8,319 nucleotides of DNA from Thermodesulfovibrio sp. (lineage in GTDB: Bacteria; Nitrospirota; Thermodesulfovibrionia; Thermodesulfovibrionales; Thermodesulfovibrionaceae): NCBI GenBank assembly GCA_026415995.1, contig JAOAGB010000035.1, positions 1 to 8,319 of the forward strand, read 5' to 3'. Positions 1 through 5,103 of the stretch are shown piece after piece. Position 1 is the first letter of the stretch. The number at the start of each line of letters is the position of its first letter. Under the pieces are notes generated by a model. It was given only the letters and a program-made list of their open reading frames with translations. It had not been told where the DNA came from and searched no databases. The translations under genes and the position numbers were made by a program.

Positions 1-592
1 TGGTATAAAGGCGAAATATCTTCATTCCGACATTGATACTCTTGAAAGAGTAGAAATATTAAGAGATTTGAGACTTGGAAAGTTTGATGTTCTCATTGGA
101 GTCAACCTTCTTAGAGAGGGACTTGACCTTCCAGAGGTTTCCCTTGTTGCTATCTTTGATGCTGATAAAGAAGGCTTTCTTCGTTCTGAGAGGTCCCTTA
201 TCCAGACTGCTGGAAGAGCATCAAGAAACATAAACGGTACAGTGATATTTTATGCAGATACAATCACGGAGTCAATGAAACGGGCTATTGAGGAAACCGA
301 AAGAAGAAGGAAAATTCAGATGGATTATAATAGAAAAATGGGTATTTCACCAGAGACAGTGAAAAGCAAAATAAAGGATATACTTTCCTCCATTTATGAA
401 AGAGACTATGTTGCTTTAGATTCTATAAAAGAAGAAATAAAAGAATATGAAATTACTGAAGACACTATCAAAAAACTTGAACTTGAAATGAAAAGAGCAG
501 CAGAAAACCTTGAATTTGAAAAAGCGGCAGAAATAAGGGATAGGATAACAGAAATTAAAGAAAAAATTTTGAAATTAGGACTGAAAAATTAA
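1..592 (+). CDS. uvrB: UvrABC excinuclease subunit B, C-terminal 196 residues (5' end outside window)
   Basis: UvrB is the damage-verifying helicase-like subunit of nucleotide excision repair: it is loaded by UvrA and then recruits UvrC to cut the damaged strand. The reading frame is open from base 2 (GIKAKYLHSDIDTLERVEIL) to TAA at 590-592, so the start codon lies upstream of the window. Visible landmarks are the second helicase domain with GKFDVLIGVNLLREGLDLPE (motif V region, the usual INLLREGLD reading VNLLREGLD), the FDADKEGFLRS segment, and motif VI QTAGRASRN, whose arginines serve ATP hydrolysis. The YNRKMGISPETV stretch follows. The last roughly 40 residues (LELEMKRAAENLEFEKAAEIRDRI) are the UVR motif that contacts UvrC. 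All of this matches the family from end to end, with no frameshift. The next gene downstream on this strand is tRNA-Gly after a 161-bp spacer. Identification is very secure. Confidence 0.97.
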   Translation, partial: GIKAKYLHSDIDTLERVEILRDLRLGKFDVLIGVNLLREGLDLPEVSLVAIFDADKEGFLRSERSLIQTAGRASRNINGTVIFYADTITESMKRAIEETERRRKIQMDYNRKMGISPETVKSKIKDILSSIYERDYVALDSIKEEIKEYEITEDTIKKLELEMKRAAENLEFEKAAEIRDRITEIKEKILKLGLKN

Positions 593-634
593 TTCTTTTG
601 TTATTTTATCGCAGTTTTATACTATTTATAAATG

Positions 635-664
635 TTGACAACTGATTAAAATGTGTGATATGTT
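635..664 (+). promoter_or_regulatory. Candidate sigma-70 promoter P1 upstream of the tRNA-nfo unit
   Basis: A perfect -35 box TTGACA (635-640) is followed after 18 bp by TATGTT (659-664). A TG dinucleotide sits one base before the -10 box (656-657), making an extended -10. Transcription would start near 671, leaving a leader of about 80 nt before tRNA-Gly. The -35 box sits inside a small palindrome, GTTG-A-CAAC (634-642). The spacer is AT-rich, where chance matches are common, but the perfect -35 box and the TG make this the best promoter candidate in the spacer. Confidence 0.5.
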
Positions 665-685
665 TTAATTAAATTAAGTTTTTAT

Positions 686-715
686 TTGAAAATATCAAAA
701 TAAAAAAGTTAAAAT
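686..715 (+). promoter_or_regulatory. Second candidate sigma-70 promoter P2 for the tRNA genes
   Basis: TTGAAA (686-691) is followed after 18 bp by TAAAAT (710-715), each one mismatch from consensus. The start would fall near 722, about 32 nt before tRNA-Gly, a common leader length for tRNA operons. It could act with or instead of the upstream P1 candidate. The region is almost pure A/T, so confidence is limited. Confidence 0.35.
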
Positions 716-730
716 TAATAAAACTTTTTT
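702..730. repeat. 9-bp perfect inverted repeat with A-run and T-run arms
   Basis: AAAAAAGTT (702-710) and AACTTTTTT (722-730) are perfectly complementary around an 11-nt loop. The stem holds a single G-C pair, so it is weak at high temperature. It could be a poor terminator for uvrB read-through or simply a product of AT richness. It overlaps the -10 box of the P2 promoter candidate. No better terminator hairpin is visible after uvrB. Confidence 0.3.
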
Positions 731-753
731 GCTGTTTTATATAAAAGATTTTT

Positions 754-826
754 GCGGGTGTAGCTCAGCTGGTAGAGCACAACCTTGCCAAGGTTGGGGT
801 CGCGGGTTCAAATCCCGTCGCCCGCT
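754..826 (+). tRNA. tRNA-Gly (anticodon GCC)
   Basis: A complete 73-nt cloverleaf. The acceptor stem GCGGGTG (754-760) pairs with CGCCCGC (819-825) with one G-U pair. The D stem is GCTC/GAGC (763-766, 775-778). The anticodon stem CAACC/GGTTG (780-784, 792-796) holds loop TTGCCAA with anticodon GCC at 787-789, which reads GGC and GGT. The T stem GCGGG/CCCGT (one G-U closing pair) carries loop TTCAAAT. The discriminator base is T at 826, as expected for bacterial tRNA-Gly. CCA is not encoded; the gene is followed directly by T's, so a CCA-adding enzyme is needed. It lies 8 bp before tRNA-Cys and is surely co-transcribed with it. Confidence 0.97.
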
Positions 827-834
827 TTTTTATT

Positions 835-907
835 GGCGACGTACCCAAGTGGCTAAGGGAGCGGTCTGCAAAACCGCCATTCGCCGGTTCGAATCCGGCC
901 GTCGCCT
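835..907 (+). tRNA. tRNA-Cys (anticodon GCA)
   Basis: A complete 73-nt cloverleaf. The acceptor stem GGCGACG (835-841) pairs perfectly with CGTCGCC (900-906). A 3-bp D stem CCC/GGG (844-846, 857-859) is followed by the anticodon stem GCGGT/ACCGC (861-865, 873-877), with loop CTGCAAA and anticodon GCA at 868-870. The T stem GCCGG/CCGGC encloses TTCGAAT. The discriminator is T at 907, the known identity base for cysteine. CCA is not encoded. A T-run follows at once, and the nfo start codon comes only 9 bp after the tRNA end. Confidence 0.97.
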
Positions 908-916
908 TTTTTATTT

Positions 917-1759
917 ATGAGACCCTTAGGTGTTCATACTTCCATAAAAAATACTATTCTTAATTCAATTGCCGAGGCAGTTGAATTAGGATGTAGCACT
1001 TTTCAAATTTTTCTTCATAGTCCTCAAGTTTGGCAAATTCCAGAATTTGAAATATCAATAATTGAGGAGTTTAAAAGGCAAAGACAAGTGTATGGTCTTA
1101 ATCCTCTTGCTGTCCATTCTTCATATCTAATAAATCTTATTTCATCTACTCCAAAAACAATCGCTTCGTCAAGATATCTTTTAAAGAAAGAGGTAATGAC
1201 TGCTGATTCTATCGGTGCTGATTATTATATTATTCATTTGAAAGATAATAAGGATATGGAAAAAGAAGAAATTTATGCAAAAACTCGTGAAGGATTTAAA
1301 AAGGTGGAGGAGTTTTATAGTTGTAAAATTCTCTTAGAAAATACAGCAAAAAGTAAGATTACGGCCAGTATTCCTGATTTGTTTGAAACTCTTGAAAAAG
1401 TTAAACATGATAAGATTGGTGGTATTTGTATTGATACTTGCCATCTTTTTGCTGCAGGATATGATTTAACTAAGGATGAAGGAATTGAAAAATTTATAAA
1501 AGATGTAGAAGTTTATGGTGATTTTAAATTGATAAAGATAATTCATCTTAATGATTCAAAAACCCCTTCAGGTTCTGGAATTGACAGGCATGAACATATT
1601 GGTAAAGGATATATAGGAAGGGAAGGTTTTGAAAAGTTCTTAGGTATAAAAGAATTTTCATCCCTTCCCCTTATTCTAGAAACTCCCAAGAAAAATTTAC
1701 AGGATGACGTAAGGAATTTATCTGTAATCAGAGAAATTATTAAGAAGTTAGAATCCTGA
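917..1759 (+). CDS. nfo: Endonuclease IV (AP endonuclease, base excision repair)
   Basis: Endonuclease IV cuts DNA 5' to abasic sites and removes 3' blocking groups using a cluster of metal ions (zinc in the characterised enzymes). The product is 280 residues; the E. coli enzyme has 285. All nine metal ligands are present in the family order: H67, H107, E141, D173, H176, H210, D223, H225 and E255. They lie in AVHSSYLIN, ILLENTA, CIDTCHLFAAGYD and HLNDSKTPSGSGIDRHEHIG. The abasic-site tyrosine is Y70. Three positions diverge: the residue aligned with E. coli Arg37 is Q37 (SPQVW), the HPG/HLG tripeptide reads HLK, and ENTAG-GQG reads ENTAKSK. The ATG at 917 is preferred because MRPLGVHTSI aligns with the family N terminus, yet no Shine-Dalgarno precedes it: tRNA-Cys ends 9 bp upstream. 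It overlaps the convergent purC by 20 bp. Confidence 0.95.
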   Translation: MRPLGVHTSIKNTILNSIAEAVELGCSTFQIFLHSPQVWQIPEFEISIIEEFKRQRQVYGLNPLAVHSSYLINLISSTPKTIASSRYLLKKEVMTADSIGADYYIIHLKDNKDMEKEEIYAKTREGFKKVEEFYSCKILLENTAKSKITASIPDLFETLEKVKHDKIGGICIDTCHLFAAGYDLTKDEGIEKFIKDVEVYGDFKLIKIIHLNDSKTPSGSGIDRHEHIGKGYIGREGFEKFLGIKEFSSLPLILETPKKNLQDDVRNLSVIREIIKKLES

Positions 1760-2621
1760 ATATTTCATCATATCTCTCTGCAGTTTTTTGAACTATTTCA
1801 TCTGGAAGTACCGGTGCAGGTGGTTTTTTATCCCATTTTATTGAAATTAAATAATCTCTAACTATTTGTTTATCATAACTGTCTTGTGATTTGCCAGGTT
1901 TATAATCTTTCATTGACCAAAATCTTGATGAATCCGGTGTAAGAAGTTCATCAATTAGAATGAGTTTTCCATTATAAAAGCCGAATTCCATTTTAGTGTC
2001 TGCGATTATAATCCCCTTTTTTTCGGCAATTTCTGAAGCTCTTTTATAAATAGAGATAGTTAGATCTTTAACTTTATTAGCCGTTTCTTTGCCAAGAATT
2101 TTAATTGTCTCTTCAAAGCTGATATTTATGTCATGTCCCTTTTCAGCTTTTGTGCTTGGTGTATATATTGGTTCAGGAAGTTTTTGAGATTCCAAAAGAC
2201 CTTCTGGTAACTTTATCCCGCATACACTCCCTGTTTTTTGATAATCTTTCCAACCAGAGCCTGTTATATATCCACGAACAATGCATTCTACAGGCAAAGG
2301 TTTTGCCTTTTTCACAAGCATACTTCTTCCTTCAAGTATGTCTTTGTATTTCCTTAAAGGTTGGGGAAATTCATCAACATTTGCTGATACTATGTGATTT
2401 TCTACTAAATCTTTTACTTGATTAAACCAGAACAAGGAAATCTGTGTTAATACTTTTCCTTTACCTGGAATTCCATTTGGTAGAACGACATCAAAGGCTG
2501 AGACTCTATCTGTTGCCACAATGAGTAGATAATCATCAATTTCATAAATATCCCTTACTTTTCCACTCCTTAAAAATTTTACTCCTTCAAGATTTGTCTT
2601 CAACACAACTTTTTCTTCCAT
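1740..2621 (-). CDS. purC: Phosphoribosylaminoimidazole-succinocarboxamide (SAICAR) synthase
   Basis: PurC is a cytosolic purine-pathway enzyme that joins CAIR and aspartate with ATP to give SAICAR. Family landmarks run the whole length: SGKVRDIYEIDDYLLIVATDRVSAFD near the N terminus (nucleotide-binding loop), NGIPGKGKVLTQIS, VECIVRGYITGSGWKDY, YTPSTKAEKGHD, DTKMEFGF and the signature LIDELLTPDSSRFW. The product is 293 residues, matching the longer (about 300-residue) class of PurC. The start chosen is ATG at 2621. A GTG in frame at 2630 would add three residues, but the GGAGG at 2634-2630 overlaps that GTG and sits 8 nt before the ATG. It is the last gene of the four-gene minus-strand operon, 20 bp after thiD. 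Its TAA (1742-1740) lies inside the 3' end of nfo, and I see no terminator hairpin. Confidence 0.96.
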   Translation of the reverse strand: MEEKVVLKTNLEGVKFLRSGKVRDIYEIDDYLLIVATDRVSAFDVVLPNGIPGKGKVLTQISLFWFNQVKDLVENHIVSANVDEFPQPLRKYKDILEGRSMLVKKAKPLPVECIVRGYITGSGWKDYQKTGSVCGIKLPEGLLESQKLPEPIYTPSTKAEKGHDINISFEETIKILGKETANKVKDLTISIYKRASEIAEKKGIIIADTKMEFGFYNGKLILIDELLTPDSSRFWSMKDYKPGKSQDSYDKQIVRDYLISIKWDKKPPAPVLPDEIVQKTAERYDEIFRILTS

Positions 2622-2629
2622 ATTTTCCA

Positions 2630-2634
2630 CCTCC
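2630..2634 (-). promoter_or_regulatory. Ribosome binding site that fixes the purC start
   Basis: Read on the minus strand this is GGAGG, 8 nt before ATG at 2621. It overlaps the in-frame GTG at 2630, so that upstream codon cannot be the start served by this site. It favours the 293-residue product over a 296-residue one. Confidence 0.75.
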
Positions 2635-2641
2635 GTAGAAT

Positions 2642-3406
2642 TTATATTTTTAATAGATACATGCCTTTACCAAGTTTTAAGGCATTTCTAATTGCATTTT
2701 TTACAAAATTTTTTGAAGCATTCAAAGCTTCCTTTGCCTCATAACCAAGACATAAAAATGCAACAAAGGCAGATGAAAAAGCACATCCTGTTCCATGATA
2801 ATTTCCGGGAAATTTCTCTCCCTCTGCAATTAGTAGTGTTTTACCATCATATAAAAAATCTGACGCTTTTTGCTTTAAGTGGCCACCTTTTATTATAACA
2901 ATTTCAGTTCCCATTCCATGAATAATCTTAGCAGCTTCAACTAAGCTATCCTCTGAATCGATTTTTATTCCGGAGAGAATCTCTGCTTCAGGAATATTAG
3001 CTGTTACTGCCTTTGACATGGGAATTAATTGTTCCTTAAGCTTTATTAAAGCCTCTTTTTTTATCAACCTTGTTCCTGTAGAGGAATTTATTACTGGATC
3101 AATTACAAGATTTCTGACTTTGTATTTTTTTAGATTTTTAATTATACACTCAACAGCCTCTTTGGTATAAATCATACCTGTTTTAGCTCCGTAAGGATTT
3201 ATGTCTCTGAGAAGTGTATTAAACTGAATATTAATTAGTTCTGGAGACAGAGGATAAATTTTCTTTACAATAGTTGTATTCTGCGCAGTAAGTGCTGTCA
3301 TCACACTTATTCCATAAACACCGAGAGCTTGAAAAACTTTAAGATCCATCTGAATACCTGCACCTGACGTAGGGTCTGCACCACCTATTGTTAATGCTAC
3401 TTTCAT
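2642..3406 (-). CDS. thiD: Hydroxymethylpyrimidine / phosphomethylpyrimidine kinase
   Basis: ThiD phosphorylates 4-amino-5-hydroxymethyl-2-methylpyrimidine (HMP) and then HMP-P to HMP-PP, the pyrimidine half of thiamin; it is cytosolic and of the ribokinase fold. At 254 residues it is near the usual 260-270. The N terminus TIGGADPTSGAGIQMDLKVF (6-25) is the family's substrate-binding start, followed by GVYGISVMTALTAQNT, AKTGMIY (74-80) and DPVINSSTG (103-111). The ATP/catalytic loop is HGTGCAFSSA (204-213) with catalytic-type Cys208. There is no ThiE or TenA fusion. A Shine-Dalgarno GAGAGG lies 5 nt before ATG, and the ATG overlaps the TGA of the YihY gene (ATGA), so translation is probably coupled. 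No TPP riboswitch is visible anywhere in the operon leader. Placement beside purC puts enzymes from both sides of the AIR branch point together. Confidence 0.95.
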   Translation of the reverse strand: MKVALTIGGADPTSGAGIQMDLKVFQALGVYGISVMTALTAQNTTIVKKIYPLSPELINIQFNTLLRDINPYGAKTGMIYTKEAVECIIKNLKKYKVRNLVIDPVINSSTGTRLIKKEALIKLKEQLIPMSKAVTANIPEAEILSGIKIDSEDSLVEAAKIIHGMGTEIVIIKGGHLKQKASDFLYDGKTLLIAEGEKFPGNYHGTGCAFSSAFVAFLCLGYEAKEALNASKNFVKNAIRNALKLGKGMYLLKI

Positions 3407-4203
3407 CTTTTCCTCTCAAGATTATTTATTAATTCTGCTCCATAAAGAAAAACCGCCCAAGCGTAAAATAGCCACATTAAAAGGGCAAGAAAAGTTGACA
3501 AGGAACCATAAAGGGTACTTATCTTTAACACTTCAGAAACATAAAAGGCAAATATGTATTTTGCTATTTCTATTAATATGGTTGTAATAAATGTTCCAAT
3601 AAGAATTGATGACATTTTTATTTTCTTGTTTGGTAAAAATTTATATAAAGAGCCGATAATTATAAAAATTAACATAAAAGTAATGCCATATTTTACAAAA
3701 AATCTTACTATTGCGTTCAGTTCAGATATCATATGAGATCCCCATAGCCTTAATACATAGGAAATAGCAAAAGAAGCTCCTACTGCTAATATTATAAAAA
3801 AAACAATAAAAGAAGAAAGTAAAAAAGATAAGAAGAAATGTCTTTTCTTTGGGGCTTTAAAGACTTTATTCAGTGAGAATTCTATAGCTGTGAAAAGTTG
3901 AATAGAGAAAATTCCATAAAGTACAAGCGAAATCTCACTTATTCCTTTAAGTAAAAGCAGCTTCTTTATCTCCTTTATCATCTGGATTTCTATATCTGGA
4001 AAGAGAAAAGTTAACTTATTATATACAAATTTAATTATAGTATCCTCGCCTGTAAAAGTTATAAGGACATTTACAATAAACATACTGAGAGGCATGATTG
4101 AAAGAATTGAGAAGAATGCAAGAGCAGAACTTAAGAAAATACCCTCGTCTTTATAGAAATCTCTAAAACTTAAAATGATTGATTTCGGAATTTTAACAAT
4201 CAT
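3403..4203 (-). CDS. YihY/BrkB family inner-membrane protein
   Basis: A 266-residue integral membrane protein of the YihY/virulence factor BrkB family, once misnamed ribonuclease BN. Its biochemical role is not established. About six hydrophobic segments can be drawn at residues 23-50, 88-110, 123-155, 165-190, 196-222 and 233-258. Family-type features are the FFSILSIMPLSMF stretch in the first helix, LFTAIEFSLNKVF (103-115) after the second, and the C-terminal YGSLSTFLALLMWLFYAW followed by YGAELINNLE (254-263). The short N-terminal stretch and the lysine/arginine-rich C-terminal tail probably face the cytoplasm. It is joined by ATGA overlaps both to the upstream amidohydrolase gene and to downstream thiD. 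The upstream bases give only a weak Shine-Dalgarno, so translation is likely coupled. The context gives no firm clue to function. Confidence 0.88.
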   Translation of the reverse strand: MIVKIPKSIILSFRDFYKDEGIFLSSALAFFSILSIMPLSMFIVNVLITFTGEDTIIKFVYNKLTFLFPDIEIQMIKEIKKLLLLKGISEISLVLYGIFSIQLFTAIEFSLNKVFKAPKKRHFFLSFLLSSFIVFFIILAVGASFAISYVLRLWGSHMISELNAIVRFFVKYGITFMLIFIIIGSLYKFLPNKKIKMSSILIGTFITTILIEIAKYIFAFYVSEVLKISTLYGSLSTFLALLMWLFYAWAVFLYGAELINNLERKR

Positions 4204-4994
4204 TTTATCTTTAAAAGCGTTTCAGCGTTGATATATAAGATTTTGTTGAGAAGTTGTTCTGGGAAGGCCAGTTTTTTTAAGTTTTCTATTTCTTTACCTT
4301 GGTCAGCCCAAGGGGAGTCTGTGCCAAAGAGTATAAAATCTGAAGGATGTTTTAGTATAAATTCCCTTATTTTTTCATCTGGTAACCATCCGAATGAAAA
4401 AGAAATTTCCATATAAATTTTTTTTCCTATAATCAATTTTTCTACTTCATCCCATTGTTTCCATGCTCCAAGATGGGTGGTGACAAATTTAAGCTCGGGA
4501 AATTTATTAATTACTCTTATAATTCTTTGAGGAGAAGCTATGTCCCATTCCGGAAAACTTATATCATATCCACAGTGCATTACAATTAAAAGATCGTTTT
4601 CAATTAAAGATTCATAAATATAAAAAGCATTTTCATCATCTATGGAGAAATTTTGATAAAAGGGATGCATTTTAATTCCTATGAATCCTTCCTCTTTTAT
4701 TATTTTTAAATGCTCTTTTATTTCCTTATCAAAAGGATGAATAGAAGGTAAAGGTATGATTCTATCTGATCGAACCTTTTTGCTCCATTTGAGTATGGGA
4801 TTGAATTGTTCAGGTTTTGTTGCAATATTGCATAATACTGACTTGGTGATACCATTTTGATCCATGGATTTAAGTAATGCTCCCAATGTTCCATTAAGAC
4901 AAGCTTTAACAATACATTCTTCTTGAAGTTTAGCCATAGCCTTTCCTGCTATTTCATCTGGAAAGGCATGAGTATGAAAATCTATTATTGGCAT
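4200..4994 (-). CDS. Amidohydrolase-2 family metal-dependent hydrolase
   Basis: A 264-residue TIM-barrel hydrolase of the amidohydrolase-related family (Amidohydro_2 type, which includes decarboxylases such as ACMSD). The metal and catalytic pattern is visible in order: HTH (H7, H9) on strand 1, IKMHP (K108, H110), VMHCG (H140), VTTHLGAW (H174) and FGTDSPWADQ (D226). The substrate is not known; family members act as hydrolases or as C-C lyases/decarboxylases, and nothing here decides between them. It is the first gene of the minus-strand operon and overlaps the YihY gene by ATGA. The start at 4994 is forced because HTH lies at residues 7-9 and the next methionine is residue 20. No Shine-Dalgarno precedes it, and the promoter candidate places the transcript start on the ATG itself. 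Confidence 0.88.
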   Translation of the reverse strand: MPIIDFHTHAFPDEIAGKAMAKLQEECIVKACLNGTLGALLKSMDQNGITKSVLCNIATKPEQFNPILKWSKKVRSDRIIPLPSIHPFDKEIKEHLKIIKEEGFIGIKMHPFYQNFSIDDENAFYIYESLIENDLLIVMHCGYDISFPEWDIASPQRIIRVINKFPELKFVTTHLGAWKQWDEVEKLIIGKKIYMEISFSFGWLPDEKIREFILKHPSDFILFGTDSPWADQGKEIENLKKLAFPEQLLNKILYINAETLLKIK

Positions 4995-5000
4995 GAAAAT

Positions 5001-5030
5001 ATTTTAGCCATAATTACTTTTAATTATCAA
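5001..5030 (-). promoter_or_regulatory. Candidate promoter of the amidohydrolase-yihY-thiD-purC operon (leaderless start)
   Basis: Read on the minus strand, TTGATA (5030-5025) is followed after 18 bp by TAAAAT (5006-5001), each one mismatch from consensus. Six bases (ATTTTC) then lead to the ATG at 4994, so the expected transcript start is at or next to the A of the start codon. This agrees with the lack of any ribosome binding site there. The region is AT-rich, so this is a prediction. Confidence 0.5.
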
Positions 5031-5073
5031 ATTTTGTTTTCCATAAGGAGTTTTTTTTGTTATTATTAAGTTA

Positions 5074-5082
5074 TATTATAAA
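5074..5082 (+). promoter_or_regulatory. Possible -10 element(s) for the apgM operon
   Basis: TATTAT (5074-5079) and TATAAA (5077-5082) overlap about 22-30 bp before the apgM ATG. No good -35 box stands 16-18 bp upstream; only T-runs lie there. A promoter for the plus-strand operon must lie in this 109-bp divergent spacer or upstream of it, but I cannot place it firmly. Confidence 0.25.
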
Positions 5083-5092
5083 CTGTCTTTTT

Positions 5093-5097
5093 GGAGG
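5093..5097 (+). promoter_or_regulatory. Ribosome binding site of apgM
   Basis: GGAGG stands 6 nt before the ATG at 5104. It is the strongest Shine-Dalgarno in the window and confirms that start. Confidence 0.85.
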
Positions 5098-5103
5098 ATT
5101 TAA

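Noticed and set aside
702..730. The A6GTT/AACT6 repeat as an intrinsic terminator for uvrB
   Set aside because: The stem contains only one G-C pair and would not be stable in a thermophile; the T-run is part of the stem and does not follow it. It is listed only as an inverted repeat.
729..920. 63-codon open frame across both tRNA genes, whose stop overlaps the nfo ATG as ATGA
   Set aside because: It is read straight through two perfect tRNA cloverleaves; its protein is just translated tRNA sequence and has no ribosome binding site. The ATGA overlap is coincidence.
1776..1787. CTGCAG followed by TTTTTT near the purC 3' end as a terminator
   Set aside because: A six-base palindrome leaves no loop and cannot form a terminator hairpin.
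2619..2630. GTG at 2630 as the purC start, giving 296 residues
   Set aside because: The GGAGG site overlaps this codon and is correctly spaced for the ATG at 2621.
3403..4203. Ribonuclease BN activity for the YihY-type protein
   Set aside because: That name came from an old misassignment; the sequence is a multi-helix membrane protein with no nuclease motif.
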